A DNA stretch of 64,000 nt from Streptococcus thermophilus (GTDB taxonomy: Bacteria > Actinomycetota > Actinomycetes > Mycobacteriales > Mycobacteriaceae), in the NCBI GenBank assembly GCA_900618065.1, contig UYIL01000003.1:558001-622000 (forward strand), written 5' to 3'. This document shows positions 44,594 through 55,122 of the stretch, in pieces. Position 1 is the stretch's first letter, and each line of letters starts with the position of its first letter. Below the pieces are notes generated by a model. It was not told the origin of the DNA. It ran no database searches and saw only the letters and a program-made list of their open reading frames with translations. Both the position numbers and the translations under genes were made by a program.

Positions 44594-44599
44594 TATTCT
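44594..44599 (+). promoter_or_regulatory. -10 box of a leaderless glmS promoter
   Basis: TATTCT ends 7 nt before the glmS ATG at 44607. No ribosome site lies between. This supports the start that leaves Cys at position 2. Confidence 0.6.
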
Positions 44600-44606
44600 T
44601 AAGCGC

Positions 44607-46469
44607 ATGTGTGGAATCGTGGGATACGTAGGAGACCAGCAGGCACTCGGCATCGCGCTCGACGCCCTGAGGCGCATGGAGTACCGCGGGTATGACTCCG
44701 CCGGTATCGCTGTAGTGGGTCAAGGCAGCTTGGACGTCGCAAAGCGTGCGGGCAAACTGCAAAACCTCGAGGACAAAATCGAGGAAATCGGCACGGAGAA
44801 CCTGTCCGGCACCACAGCGATCGGGCACACCCGCTGGGCCACGCACGGCCGCCCGACGGATGAGAACGCGCACCCTCACATGTCGTTTGACGGCAAGGTT
44901 GCCATCGTCCACAACGGCATCATCGAGAACTTCGCGTCCCTGCGCGAGGAGCTGGAGCGTTCCGGGATTGAAATGCAGTCCGAAACCGACTCGGAAGTCG
45001 CCGCCCACCTGCTCGCTCTCGCCTATAACGAGGGGGAGACGGCGGGGGACTTCAAGGAGTCGTCGCTAAGCGTGCTGCGCAAGCTCGAGGGCGCGTTCAC
45101 CATTCTCTTCGTGCACGCTGACCACCCGGACCAGATCATCGCCGCACGCCGCTCGACCCCGCTCATGGTCGGCGTGGGCGAGGGCGAAATGTTCCTCGGC
45201 AGCGACGTCGCCGCGTTCATCGAGTACACGAAGAACGCCGTGGAGCTTGAATCGGATTCCGTCGTGGTGATCACCAAGGACGACTATGAGGTGCTGCATT
45301 TCGACGGCACCCCGGCCCAGTCCAAGCCCTTCACCATTGACTGGGACTTGGAGGCCGCCGAAAAGGGCGGGTTCGATTCCTTCATGATGAAGGAGATTTT
45401 CGAGCAGCCGGCCGCTGTTCGCGACACCCTGGCCGGCCACTGGGACGGCGAGCGCGTCATCCTCGATGAGAACAGCATCTCTGAGCGTGAACTGAAGTCC
45501 TTCAACCAGGTCTTCGTGATCGCCTGCGGTTCTGCCTACCACTCCGGGCTGGCCGCGAAGTACGCCATCGAGCACTGGGTGCGCATCCCGGTGCAGATCG
45601 AGGTGGCATCCGAGTTCCGCTACCGTGACCCGGTGCTGGACGAGCGCACGTTGGTACTGGCTATCTCCCAGTCCGGTGAGACGGCCGACACCCTCGAGGC
45701 TGTCCGCCACGCCAAGACGCAGGGCGCGAAAGTGCTCGCGGTGTGCAACACCAACGGATCCCAGATCCCGCGCGAGTCCGACGCTGTGCTCTACACCCAC
45801 GCCGGACCGGAGATCGGTGTGGCGTCGACGAAGGCGTTTTTGGCGCAGGTCGCCGCGAACTACATCGTCGGCCTGGCACTCGCCCAGGCGAAGGGCACGA
45901 AGTACCCGGATGAGATCCGCGATATCTGGGCGGAACTCGAAGCCATCCCGGAGAAAATCGAAGCCGCGCTGGGCAACCACGACACGTGCAAGCACATCGC
46001 GGAGACCCTCGGTGCTGTGAAGACCATGCTCTTCCTCGGCCGTGGCGTCGGTTTCCCGATCGCGCTCGAGGGCGCGCTCAAGCTCAAGGAGCTGGCGTAC
46101 ATCCACGCGGAAGGCTTTGCCGCCGGCGAGCTCAAGCACGGCCCGATCGCGCTGATCGAAGACGACCTGCCCGTCGTGGTCATCGTCCCGAGCCCGCGCG
46201 GCGTGTCCCAGCTGCACTCCAAGATCGTCTCCAACATCCAGGAGATCCGCGCCCGCGGCGCCAAGACGATCGTCATCGCGGAAGAAGGCGACACCGCCGT
46301 CGAGCCCTACGCCAACTGGCTCATGCGCATCCCGCAGTCGCCGACGATCATGCAGCCGCTGCTGGCCACTGTTCCGCTGCAGTTTCTCGCGGCGTTCATT
46401 GCCCGCGAATGCGGCAACGAGGACATTGACAAGCCGCGCAACCTGGCCAAGTCGGTCACTGTCGAGTAG
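44607..46469 (+). CDS. glmS: Glutamine-fructose-6-phosphate aminotransferase
   Basis: A 620-residue enzyme making glucosamine-6-phosphate, the first step to UDP-GlcNAc. The catalytic cysteine is residue 2 (MCGIVGYVG), which fixes the start at 44607 and rejects an ATG 30 bp upstream. The N-terminal glutaminase domain shows GHTRWATHG and HNGIIEN; two SIS sugar-isomerase domains follow (ISQSGETADTLEA, LGRGVGFPIALEGALKLKE), ending in the conserved DKPRNLAKSVTVE. Its leader is too short for a glmS ribozyme. Confidence 0.98.
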   Translation: MCGIVGYVGDQQALGIALDALRRMEYRGYDSAGIAVVGQGSLDVAKRAGKLQNLEDKIEEIGTENLSGTTAIGHTRWATHGRPTDENAHPHMSFDGKVAIVHNGIIENFASLREELERSGIEMQSETDSEVAAHLLALAYNEGETAGDFKESSLSVLRKLEGAFTILFVHADHPDQIIAARRSTPLMVGVGEGEMFLGSDVAAFIEYTKNAVELESDSVVVITKDDYEVLHFDGTPAQSKPFTIDWDLEAAEKGGFDSFMMKEIFEQPAAVRDTLAGHWDGERVILDENSISERELKSFNQVFVIACGSAYHSGLAAKYAIEHWVRIPVQIEVASEFRYRDPVLDERTLVLAISQSGETADTLEAVRHAKTQGAKVLAVCNTNGSQIPRESDAVLYTHAGPEIGVASTKAFLAQVAANYIVGLALAQAKGTKYPDEIRDIWAELEAIPEKIEAALGNHDTCKHIAETLGAVKTMLFLGRGVGFPIALEGALKLKELAYIHAEGFAAGELKHGPIALIEDDLPVVVIVPSPRGVSQLHSKIVSNIQEIRARGAKTIVIAEEGDTAVEPYANWLMRIPQSPTIMQPLLATVPLQFLAAFIARECGNEDIDKPRNLAKSVTVE

Positions 46470-46478
46470 CGCGTCTTC

Positions 46479-47138
46479 ATGCTTTCGGCCCTCGGGTTCG
46501 CCTTCGTCGACTCGATCAACCTCCTGCTCATCGGGGTGATCGTGGCGGTGGGCATCATCGTGCCGCGCGGCAGCAGCCAGTACGCACGCACGGTGAGCCT
46601 GCTCATCGCCGGAGACTGGCTCGGTGTGGCCTCGCTCGCGTTTGTCATGCTTGTGCTTTTCGACGGGCTGGGCCAGATCGTCCACCGCTTCGTCGAAGGC
46701 CCGATCTTCGGGATCCTCCTCATTGCCACCGGCCTGGTCACAGGGCTGTTGGCGCTGCGCGGTGGGGACAACTCCGCCCTGGTGTCGCGCATTCTGGAAC
46801 CGCTGCGCACTCCGTCGCCGACGACTGTTGTGGTCGGTTTCATCCTCGGGTTGATCCAGTCAGCGACGTCTGTGCCGTTCTACGGCGGATTGGCCGTGCT
46901 GTCGACGGCGGGGGTTGAGCTGGCGACCCGGTACACCTTCCTCATCCTCTACGCGACAGTCGCTCTGAGCCTGCCCACCGTGTGCGCTTTGCTTGTGGGG
47001 TGGGTGCGGCGGGCCCCGCTCAGCCCCGCCGGCCGCGCTTTCGACTGGGCCCGCGACAACTCCGAGAAGGTCTCCCTTGGCGCTACCTGGTTCGTGGCGG
47101 CTCTGTTGGTTCTGCTCGGTGTGGTCCACTTCGTGTAG
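46479..47138 (+). CDS. Six-helix membrane protein of unknown function
   Basis: A 219-residue integral membrane protein with about six hydrophobic helices. Its FVDSINLLLIGVIVAVG start and the internal SVPFYGGLAVLS, which looks like a half-repeat, recall GAP/LysE-like small transporter folds. It starts 9 bp after glmS, with no visible ribosome site, and is probably co-transcribed. No firm family. Confidence 0.7.
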   Translation: MLSALGFAFVDSINLLLIGVIVAVGIIVPRGSSQYARTVSLLIAGDWLGVASLAFVMLVLFDGLGQIVHRFVEGPIFGILLIATGLVTGLLALRGGDNSALVSRILEPLRTPSPTTVVVGFILGLIQSATSVPFYGGLAVLSTAGVELATRYTFLILYATVALSLPTVCALLVGWVRRAPLSPAGRAFDWARDNSEKVSLGATWFVAALLVLLGVVHFV

Positions 47139-47194
47139 AAAGTGCGTGTTCGTGCGCGTACGCGGCGGGCCGTGCCGGCCAGCGACAACAGGCT

Positions 47195-47268
47195 ATGAAC
47201 CTCTGCCTATGAACCGAGTAGACGCCCGAGGCCAGCTACAGATACTCAGTTCATAGGCAGAGGTTCAT
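47195..47268. repeat. Perfect 20-bp inverted repeat with 34-bp loop
   Basis: ATGAACCTCTGCCTATGAAC at 47195-47214 returns as its exact reverse complement at 47249-47268. Each arm itself holds a split direct repeat, TATGAAC/CTCTGCC/TATGAAC. No T-run follows, so it is not a normal terminator. It fills the gap between the membrane-protein gene and alr. Confidence 0.85.
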
Positions 47269-47360
47269 GGGCAGGCCCGGGAAAGTGCGGCCGCTTCACG
47301 TCCTCAGTTTCTCACCAACCCCGCCGAGCCCGGCGAGAAGGAAGTGGCACAATATCCCCC

Positions 47361-48488
47361 ATGAGTCCCGCCACCCTCCGCATCGACCTGGACGCGATCG
47401 CGCACAACACCGCCCTGCTCAAACGGGGCGCCGGCGCGGCGAAACTGATGTGCGTGGTCAAGGCGAACGCGTACAACCACGGAGTGGAGCGCGTCGTGCC
47501 GGTCATGGACGCGGCCGGGGCGGACGCGTTCGGAGTGGCCACCCTCGCCGAAGCCGCCCAGGTCAAACGTCTCACCGATAAGCCGGTCCTGGCTTGGATG
47601 TGGGCGCCCGGTGACACTATTCCCGCAGGCATCGAGGTCGGTGTGCCCACGCTGACGCACCTGCGCACGCTTATCGACGTCTCCCCCCTCACCCCCATCC
47701 ACCTCATGCTCGACACTGGCATGAACCGCTCCGGAATTGACGAAGAAGACTGGGCCGCAGCCTTTGAGCTTGCCAGAGACGCCGGCCTGACGGTGGTGGG
47801 CCTGATGTCTCACCTGGCCTGCGCGGATGAGCCGGACAACCCCTTCAACCGGGAGCAGCAGGAGTCCTTTCAGCGTGGCATTGCCCTGGCCCGCAGCATG
47901 GGGCTGGACGTGCCGTGCAACCACTTGGCAAATTCCCCGGGAACCCTGTCGCGGAAGGAGCTGGCGTTCGAGCAGGTCCGAGCCGGGGTGGCGCTGTACG
48001 GGCTTGACCCCGTCGCGCCGGAAGCAGCGCTGGAAACAGTGCCCGAGACCGCGGCGAACACCGGCTTCGACCGCTCCCAGCTGCGTCCGGCCATGACGTG
48101 GTCGGCGGAGATTATCGCCGTTAAGCGCATTGGCAGGGGAGAGGGTGCGAGCTACGGGCTGACCTGGACTGCCCCGGAAGACGGGTACACGGCGGTGGTG
48201 CCGGTCGGGTATGCCGACGGGCTTCGGCGCGCGTGGCAGGGCGCGGTCGAGGTGACCGTGAACGGGAGGCGCTATCCGCAGGTGGGGCGGGTGTGTATGG
48301 ATCAGTTCATCATCTGGCTCGGCGGCAACCCGGCCAGCATCCAGGCTGGCGACACCGCCGTCATTTTCGGCGGGGGCGGCATGAGCGCTGCTGAGTTGGC
48401 TGACCGCGCCGGGACGATTCACTATGAGGTGGTGTGCTCCCCGTGCGGGCGAGTTGAGAGACAATACAGCCATGAAACCTCCTTATGA
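47361..48488 (+). CDS. alr: Alanine racemase
   Basis: A 375-residue PLP enzyme that supplies D-alanine for peptidoglycan. The cofactor lysine is Lys34 in VVKANAYNHG; the catalytic tyrosine lies in GEGASYGLTW, and GYADGLRR and GRVCMDQF are conserved. GAAGGAAG precedes the ATG. The end overlaps tsaE by 17 bp. One copy of the iterated 11-mer is at 47669-47679. Confidence 0.96.
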   Translation: MSPATLRIDLDAIAHNTALLKRGAGAAKLMCVVKANAYNHGVERVVPVMDAAGADAFGVATLAEAAQVKRLTDKPVLAWMWAPGDTIPAGIEVGVPTLTHLRTLIDVSPLTPIHLMLDTGMNRSGIDEEDWAAAFELARDAGLTVVGLMSHLACADEPDNPFNREQQESFQRGIALARSMGLDVPCNHLANSPGTLSRKELAFEQVRAGVALYGLDPVAPEAALETVPETAANTGFDRSQLRPAMTWSAEIIAVKRIGRGEGASYGLTWTAPEDGYTAVVPVGYADGLRRAWQGAVEVTVNGRRYPQVGRVCMDQFIIWLGGNPASIQAGDTAVIFGGGGMSAAELADRAGTIHYEVVCSPCGRVERQYSHETSL

Positions 48489-48951
48489 TCAGCCTGGGCG
48501 CACCGAATGCGCCACCGCCGAGGACACCCGCGCGTTTGGTGAACGTCTCGGCGCGAGTTTGGAGGCCGGTGACTTGGTCATCCTCGACGGCCCGCTCGGG
48601 GCGGGCAAGACGACGCTGACACAGGGCATCGCTAAGGGCATGGGTGTGAAAGGGCGGGTGACCAGCCCGACTTTCATCATTGCCCGCGAACACAAGAACA
48701 CCGGTGACGGTCCAGCGCTCGTGCATGTGGATGCCTACCGCCTGCTCGACAGCGTCGGCGGCACCGGCACTGCGGATCCGCTCGGTGAGCTTGATGCGCT
48801 CGACCTCGATTCGGAGTTGGAGGACGCGGTGGTTGTGGCGGAATGGGGAGGTGGGCTGGTGGAACAGTTGACCTCCAGCTACCTATTGGTCACCCTCAAC
48901 CGGGACGCTCTCGACGAGGGGCGGATGATCTCATGGGCACCGGCAGAGTAG
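48472..48951 (+). CDS. tsaE: tRNA t6A37 biosynthesis ATPase TsaE
   Basis: A 159-residue ATPase needed with TsaB and TsaD for threonylcarbamoyl-adenosine at tRNA position 37. Walker A GPLGAGKTT is at about residues 40-48; TSPTFIIAREH and HVDAYRL follow, then VVAEWGGGL. I use the ATG at 48472 inside the alr end; the frame is open to 48424. Clustered with tsaB, rimI and tsaD, as in many actinobacteria. Confidence 0.94.
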   Translation: MKPPYDQPGRTECATAEDTRAFGERLGASLEAGDLVILDGPLGAGKTTLTQGIAKGMGVKGRVTSPTFIIAREHKNTGDGPALVHVDAYRLLDSVGGTGTADPLGELDALDLDSELEDAVVVAEWGGGLVEQLTSSYLLVTLNRDALDEGRMISWAPAE

Positions 48952-48961
48952 GGTTGTAGCC

Positions 48962-49498
48962 ATGCAAAAGCTCTCAGCAAGCCAGAAGGGCTGGACGGGA
49001 ATCGTTATCGCACTGTGGATCATCGCTTTGGTGGCCATGATGTTCCTCATGCCTAAGTCCTCTCCGTCGAAGAACACTGCCGGCGGTGCGCAGAACGTGT
49101 CTGAGGCGGGTGCGTCGGGGTCGCTCGCCAGCACGCTGGAGGGGATGGAGCCGTCGAAAAGCGACGCGGTAGCAGGCGAGCTGATTGATTTGCGCCACGT
49201 CTACGGGCAAGAGGTCGAAGCGTTTGTGCCGCTGTGCAAGGAAGAGCCGCAGGAGCTTATCGACGCAAAGATGAAGGCCGCCGAGAGCGTCAAGGACCAA
49301 ATCGACCTTGAATCCGGCAACAGCTACGTCTTGCTGGTGAATAACCGGGAGGAAGGCGTGAAGGCCGTGGACGCCGTCCAGAACGATGTCATGGATCTGT
49401 GTAACGGCAGCTACTTCGACCAGTTCTTCAGCACTGAGCAGGGGTTCCCGGTGCACTGGGACGGCGACAAGTGGCGTTTCGGGGCCCGCGTTCAGTAA
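48962..49498 (+). CDS. Hypothetical protein with N-terminal membrane anchor
   Basis: A 178-residue protein. One membrane helix at about residues 11-31 (WTGIVIALWIIALVAMMFLM) and a Ser/Gly linker lead to an extracytoplasmic domain of about 120 residues with two cysteines (PLCKEEP, DLCNGSYF) and a FPVHWDGDKWRFG end. Function unknown. It lies 10 bp after tsaE and its stop codon abuts the tsaB start, so it is in the operon. A copy of the iterated 11-mer is at 49255-49265. Confidence 0.7.
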   Translation: MQKLSASQKGWTGIVIALWIIALVAMMFLMPKSSPSKNTAGGAQNVSEAGASGSLASTLEGMEPSKSDAVAGELIDLRHVYGQEVEAFVPLCKEEPQELIDAKMKAAESVKDQIDLESGNSYVLLVNNREEGVKAVDAVQNDVMDLCNGSYFDQFFSTEQGFPVHWDGDKWRFGARVQ

Positions 49499-50185
49499 AT
49501 GAACGTTCTGGCGATCGACACTGCGACGACGGATCTTGTCGCCGGGATCGTCGACGCGGGTAGCGCCGGTGAGCCCCGCGTTCTCGCGGAGGCAGTGACG
49601 GAAACCCGCGCACACAACGAGCTGCTTGTGCCCACCGTCATGGAGCTGTTGTCCCAGGCTGGGCTCGAGTTCAATGATCTCGGTGCCGTGGTTGTCGGCT
49701 GCGGCCCCGGCCCGTTCACGGGTCTGCGCGTGGGCATGTCCACGGCCTCAGCTTTCGGGCAGGCGCTGAGCATTCCGGTGCATGGTGTGTGCACCCACGA
49801 TGCGGTCGCGGCCCTTGCGCACCGAGAGTGCGAGGAGGGATCCAGCTTGATCGTCACGGATGCCCGCCGCCGCGAGGTGTACTGGGCGCGCTACGAAGCG
49901 GGTCAGCGCGTGGCCGGGCCGGACGTTGTAGCTCCCGCCGCGCTAGACGTGGTGCCCGCGGACGTGATCAGTTGTCCTGAGACGTTGCGCGGCCAGCTGC
50001 CCGCCGAGCTTATCGACGCTGCCCGCCACACCACCTACATCCCGCCGCGCCCCGCGGGCTTGGTCGCGGTGGCTGACCTCGGCGCCATCCCAGAGCCGCT
50101 GGTGCCGCTCTATCTGCGCCGGCCGGATGCGAAAGAACCGTCCCCGAAGCCGAAGTCGCCGGCTATTCCGGACGTGGACCTGTAG
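49499..50185 (+). CDS. tsaB: tRNA t6A37 biosynthesis protein TsaB
   Basis: A 228-residue partner of TsaD with an ASKHA fold (VLAIDTATTDLVAGIVD, GCGPGPFTGLRVGMSTAS). It starts directly after the preceding stop codon and is followed directly by rimI. Glycoprotease-like but without the metal-binding histidines of TsaD, as expected. Contains a copy of the iterated 11-mer at 50008-50018. Confidence 0.94.
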   Translation: MNVLAIDTATTDLVAGIVDAGSAGEPRVLAEAVTETRAHNELLVPTVMELLSQAGLEFNDLGAVVVGCGPGPFTGLRVGMSTASAFGQALSIPVHGVCTHDAVAALAHRECEEGSSLIVTDARRREVYWARYEAGQRVAGPDVVAPAALDVVPADVISCPETLRGQLPAELIDAARHTTYIPPRPAGLVAVADLGAIPEPLVPLYLRRPDAKEPSPKPKSPAIPDVDL

Positions 50186-50665
50186 ATGTTTCTGCGCGAG
50201 TTGAAAAAGGCCGACGCGTCTGCCGTCGCCGCGATCGAAGCCGACCTGTTCGCCGATGAGAGCCCGTGGTCGCGCGATGTTTTTCTGGTGCAGTTCGCGC
50301 ACCCGCATACCTTTTACGTCGGCGCGTTCACCGGCAGCGAGCAAGCGGAGCTGGTCGGCTACGCGGGTTTAGCCAAGCTCGGCCCCCGCAACGATCCCGA
50401 GTTCGAGGTCCACACCATCGCTGTAACCCGCGAACGCCAAGGCGAAGGGATCGGCCGGGTGCTCATGGAGCAGCTCGTGCACGTTGCGGATGCCTACGAC
50501 GGGCAGATGTTTCTCGAGGTTCGCGTGGACAACACTGCGGCCATTAGTCTTTATGAGCAGTTCGGTTTCACCGAGATCGGCCTGCGTAAGGGCTATTACC
50601 AGCCGTCTGGCGCGGACGCGTACACCATGATGCGGCACAGTTTGAGCGAAAGGAGCGGGGCGTGA
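50186..50665 (+). CDS. rimI: Ribosomal protein alanine N-acetyltransferase family protein
   Basis: A 159-residue GNAT enzyme; [20 protein letters not shown] is the acetyl-CoA binding motif and [27 protein letters not shown] the C-terminal core. RimI acetylates the N-terminus of S18 in E. coli and has a broader role elsewhere. It starts right after tsaB and overlaps tsaD by 4 bp. Confidence 0.92.
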   Translation: MFLRELKKADASAVAAIEADLFADESPWSRDVFLVQFAHPHTFYVGAFTGSEQAELVGYAGLAKLGPRNDPEFEVHTIAVTRERQGEGIGRVLMEQLVHVADAYDGQMFLEVRVDNTAAISLYEQFGFTEIGLRKGYYQPSGADAYTMMRHSLSERSGA

Positions 50666-51723
50666 CAGGAAAGATCATTCTCGGCATCGAGTCCTCCTGC
50701 GATGAGACAGGCGTCGGCATTATCCGTCTCGCACCGGACGGCTCGATGGAGGTGCTTGCCGACGTTGTTGCGTCGTCGATGGCTGAGCACGCCCGGTTCG
50801 GCGGTGTCGTCCCGGAAATTGCTTCGCGTGCCCACCTGGAGGCGATGCCGCAGGTGATGGAGGAGGCGCTGGGGCAAGCGGGCGTCGATAAGCCTGATGC
50901 TGTGTCCGCCACTGTCGGTCCGGGGCTTGCTGGCGCTTTGCTCGTGGGTGCCTCTGCCGCGAAAGCGTATGCCGCGGCGTGGGGTGTTCCGTTTTACGGT
51001 GTCAACCACCTCGGCGGGCATGTCGCGGTAGCCAACCTGGACGGCGCCGAGGAGCTGCCGCACTCTATCGCGTTGCTGGTCTCCGGCGGGCACACGCAGA
51101 TTCTCGAGGTGGATGCCGTGGGCAAGCCGATGCGCGAATTGGGCAGCACGCTTGACGACGCTGCTGGCGAGGCCTACGACAAAGTCGCCCGGTTCCTGGG
51201 GCTCGGGTACCCGGGCGGGCCGGTGATCGACAAACTGGCCGCGCAGGGAGATCCGGACGCGATCCGGTTCCCACGCGGGTTGTCACGTGCCGAGGACCTG
51301 CGCGGCGAGCACCGTTACGACTTCTCCTTCTCCGGGCTGAAGACCGCCGTCGCGCGGTACGTCGAGGCCGCGGAGCGGGGCGGCACCGTCATCTCCATCG
51401 AGGATGTGTGCGCGTCGTTCCAAGAGGCTGTCGTCGATGTGCTCACCGCGAAAGCAATGATGGCATGCGAGGACACCGGCGCAGGCACGCTGCTGCTCGG
51501 CGGGGGAGTCGCCGCCAACTCCCGCCTGCGTACAGTAGCTGAGCAACGCGGTGCGGCAGCCGGAGTTGAACTGCGGGTGCCACGGTTCAAGCTGTGCACC
51601 GACAACGGAGTCATGATCGCCGCGCTGGCCGGACAACTCATCCACGAGGGTGCCCAGCCCTCGCCGTTGTCGACGGCCACGGACACAGCCCTTGAAGTAG
51701 AGACACCACTGGTCACCGGTTAA
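50662..51723 (+). CDS. tsaD: tRNA threonylcarbamoyltransferase TsaD
   Basis: A 353-residue catalytic subunit for t6A37. The start GTG at 50662 overlaps the rimI stop. [14 protein letters not shown], the metal-ligand [16 protein letters not shown] and [11 protein letters not shown] are the family's key elements. Copy of the iterated 11-mer at 50883-50893. End of the t6A operon. Confidence 0.96.
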   Translation: MTGKIILGIESSCDETGVGIIRLAPDGSMEVLADVVASSMAEHARFGGVVPEIASRAHLEAMPQVMEEALGQAGVDKPDAVSATVGPGLAGALLVGASAAKAYAAAWGVPFYGVNHLGGHVAVANLDGAEELPHSIALLVSGGHTQILEVDAVGKPMRELGSTLDDAAGEAYDKVARFLGLGYPGGPVIDKLAAQGDPDAIRFPRGLSRAEDLRGEHRYDFSFSGLKTAVARYVEAAERGGTVISIEDVCASFQEAVVDVLTAKAMMACEDTGAGTLLLGGGVAANSRLRTVAEQRGAAAGVELRVPRFKLCTDNGVMIAALAGQLIHEGAQPSPLSTATDTALEVETPLVTG

Positions 51724-51829
51724 GTCACCGACACAGTGTTTGTGTCGAGCACACGGGGGCATTTGGGGCTAACGTGAAGGTGGTTCGTAAACGAAGCACC
51801 CCCCACAAACTGTGAAAGGACTCTTTGGT

Positions 51830-52279
51830 ATGAGCTCCCGTAAGGATCACGAGCGTTTCGGTTTCCTGGTGTACCCGGACCTGACCTACCACCGCATCGT
51901 TTTTGGTACCCGCAGCGCCGAGCAGTTCCTCGGCCCGACCGTGCACGAGCAGGTCGAAGTCGCCTTTGTCCAGCAGGATAACGAGTTTCAGGCGATCTAC
52001 TCCCCGGAAGCCCGCGAGAACCGCGCCGCCCCGAACCCGGTCGCGTCGATGGCCCGCAACAAGGCGGCCACCGACAACCCGAACTTCCTCACCGACCCCG
52101 TCCACGCTATTTCCGGCCCGGTGATCTTCACCGGCCGCGGCGGCAAGAGCATTGACGACGAGATTGTCACCCAGATCAAGCAGGCCATCCGTGCCGTGCG
52201 CAACTTCATCGACGACAACGCTGAAGACTACGAGCTGTGGCGTAACGCCGTGCTGAACATGGGGTCCCCGCAGGAGTAG
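51830..52279 (+). CDS. Conserved hypothetical protein, 149 residues
   Basis: A soluble protein of unknown family. It begins MSSRKDHERFGFLVYPDLTYHRIVFG behind GAAAGGAC and contains a central Asn/Ala/Asp-rich segment (ARNKAATDNPNF) and two C-terminal helices. Single gene between tsaD and groES, ended by a strong hairpin. An in-frame ATG at 51812 is an alternative start. Confidence 0.65.
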   Translation: MSSRKDHERFGFLVYPDLTYHRIVFGTRSAEQFLGPTVHEQVEVAFVQQDNEFQAIYSPEARENRAAPNPVASMARNKAATDNPNFLTDPVHAISGPVIFTGRGGKSIDDEIVTQIKQAIRAVRNFIDDNAEDYELWRNAVLNMGSPQE

Positions 52280-52313
52280 ACCTGCTGTAGAGCTTCGGAC
52301 CGTAAGCTTCGGG

Positions 52314-52366
52314 CCGGGTAACCGTGGAGTTCGCTGCAAGCGGACACCACGGGCCCGGTTCTTGTT
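52314..52366 (+). terminator. Long hairpin between the hypothetical gene and groES
   Basis: CCGGG-TAA-CCGTGG pairs with CCACGG-G-CCCGG, followed by TTCTTGTTGTT. It probably ends transcription before the groES promoter, just upstream of the CIRCE element. Confidence 0.65.
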
Positions 52367-52371
52367 GTTAC

Positions 52372-52398
52372 CTAGCACTCCCGCGGGTAGAGTGCTAA
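52372..52398 (+). promoter_or_regulatory. CIRCE element (HrcA operator) of groES-groEL1
   Basis: CTAGCACTC, nine spacer bases, then GAGTGCTAA: one mismatch from the consensus TTAGCACTC-N9-GAGTGCTAA. HrcA bound here would repress the operon until heat shock. About 90 bp upstream of the groES start. Confidence 0.93.
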
Positions 52399-52488
52399 CC
52401 AGGTTTTGGGCACAGTTTGTTCACCCGCGACGACGGCTGCGCACCGACCGAAGAAGAAACCAAGTCTGAAACGAAAGGTTTTCAAACC

Positions 52489-52791
52489 GTGGCAAACGTC
52501 AACATCAAGCCCCTGGAGGACAAGATCCTCGTCCAGATCGTCGAGGCTGAGACCACCACCGCCTCCGGCCTGGTCATCCCGGACTCCGCTCAGGAGAAGC
52601 CGCAGGAAGCGACCGTCATCGCCGTCGGCCCGGGCCGTTGGGACGACGAGGGTGAGCACCGTATTCCGGTGGACGTCAAGGAAGGCGACACCGTGATCTT
52701 CTCCAAGTACGGCGGCACCGAGCTGAAGTACGACGGCGTGGAGTACCTCCTGCTGTCTGCTCGTGACCTGCTGGCCGTCGTCGAAAAGTAA
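52489..52791 (+). CDS. groES: Co-chaperonin GroES
   Basis: A 100-residue lid of the chaperonin, beginning [16 protein letters not shown] with the mobile loop [18 protein letters not shown]. The GTG start at 52489 follows GAAAGG and gives the normal length; a longer frame to 52417 has no family residues. groEL1 follows 19 bp downstream. Confidence 0.96.
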   Translation: MANVNIKPLEDKILVQIVEAETTTASGLVIPDSAQEKPQEATVIAVGPGRWDDEGEHRIPVDVKEGDTVIFSKYGGTELKYDGVEYLLLSARDLLAVVEK

Positions 52792-52804
52792 AAGGCGGGA
52801 TTAA

Positions 52805-54418
<1,614 letters not shown>

Positions 54419-54445
54419 GCTGCTGTATCAATGCCCGCGCGCTAC

Positions 54446-54476
54446 ACGCCTCACCAGAACACGGTGGGGCGTTTCG
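54446..54476 (+). terminator. Intrinsic terminator after groEL
   Basis: ACGCCTCACC and GGTGGGGCGT pair with one G-T pair across a 7-nt loop, then TTTCG. Lies between groEL and the convergent whiB gene. Confidence 0.7.
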
Positions 54477-54529
54477 CATTGCTTGGGGCTACGGGAAGCA
54501 GGCGAGCCCCGCTATGTAGACGCGGACGT

Positions 54530-54847
54530 TTAGCGCGCGGCGACGGCGACTTTCTTGCGGCTGCGGTTGCCGCGCAACGTTGCGTGACGCTCGGACTCGC
54601 TCATGCCGCCCCAAATGCCGTACGGCTCAGCAACGGCGAGAGCGTGGGCACGGCACTGTTCGAGCACCGGGCAGCCCAGGCAAATGGCCTTCGCACGGTT
54701 CTCGCGCTGGGTGCGTGCGCGGCCACGCTCCCCGTCCGGGTGGTAGAAGACATCGGACGCCTCTCCACGGCAGGCGCCGTGGAGCTGCCAATCCCAGAAA
54801 TCAGCGTTGGGGCCGGGCAGTTGCGAAGGCATGGACATCGTAGGCAT
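54530..54847 (-). CDS. WhiB-family iron-sulfur transcriptional regulator (WhiB3-like)
   Basis: A 105-residue redox-sensing regulator. Cys26, Cys56, Cys59 and Cys65 (GACRGE, ICLGCPVLEQC) would hold a [4Fe-4S] cluster; YGIWGGMSESER is the conserved turn and the basic RNRSRKK tail contacts DNA. The ATG at 54847 follows CAGGAGA with good spacing. Position beside groEL1 and divergent from sigD matches whiB3 of M. tuberculosis. Several palindromes lie in its leader. Confidence 0.93.
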   Translation of the reverse strand: MPTMSMPSQLPGPNADFWDWQLHGACRGEASDVFYHPDGERGRARTQRENRAKAICLGCPVLEQCRAHALAVAEPYGIWGGMSESERHATLRGNRSRKKVAVAAR

Positions 54848-54879
54848 TCTTAGCGGTCTCCTGGAGTAGCGATCCGTTC

Positions 54880-54906
54880 GTGCTTCACTTAAAGGGAGCG
54901 AAGCAC
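54880..54906 (-). promoter_or_regulatory. Hairpin in the whiB leader
   Basis: GTGCTTC and GAAGCAC form a 7-bp stem, 33 bp upstream of the whiB start. It would be in the 5' untranslated RNA of the minus-strand gene or be an operator. Confidence 0.4.
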
Positions 54907-54970
54907 CGACAAGGGAGTGTTCACTGTGCGGGTAAACAACGGGTTTCTGGCAGGTGTCGGCCAGTTTGAT

Positions 54971-54985
54971 CACAGAGATTCTGTG
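54971..54985. promoter_or_regulatory. Palindrome in the whiB-sigD intergenic region
   Basis: CACAGA-GAT-TCTGTG, perfect 6-bp arms around three bases. It is ten bases before the iterated 11-mer copy at 54995-55005. A candidate operator acting on whiB, sigD or both. Confidence 0.45.
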
Positions 54986-55025
54986 GTTTTGGCACGTCGA
55001 TAAGCTGCGAAAATGTGTCAAGGTT

Positions 55026-55052
55026 AAAGCTGGGTGAATTATTCTCAGCTTT
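55026..55052 (+). promoter_or_regulatory. Hairpin upstream of sigD
   Basis: AAAGCTG and CAGCTTT, 7-bp arms with a 13-nt AT-rich loop, about 70 bp before the sigD start. Could be an operator or a leader structure. Confidence 0.4.
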
Positions 55053-55122
55053 CCAGTTGGGGGTCTTGGCGAGTATGCGTACGATGGACGGGTCCGTGGC
55101 CGTGAGTGAGCGAAGGAGAGCC

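Noticed and set aside
44579..44606. glmS ribozyme or leader control
   Set aside because: Only 28 bp separate glmS from the divergent gene and the promoter looks leaderless, so there is no room for a ribozyme.
45066..46685. 539-codon open frame on the minus strand opposite glmS
   Set aside because: Fully antisense to a certain gene; the His/Arg/Asp-rich translation is typical of a shadow frame.
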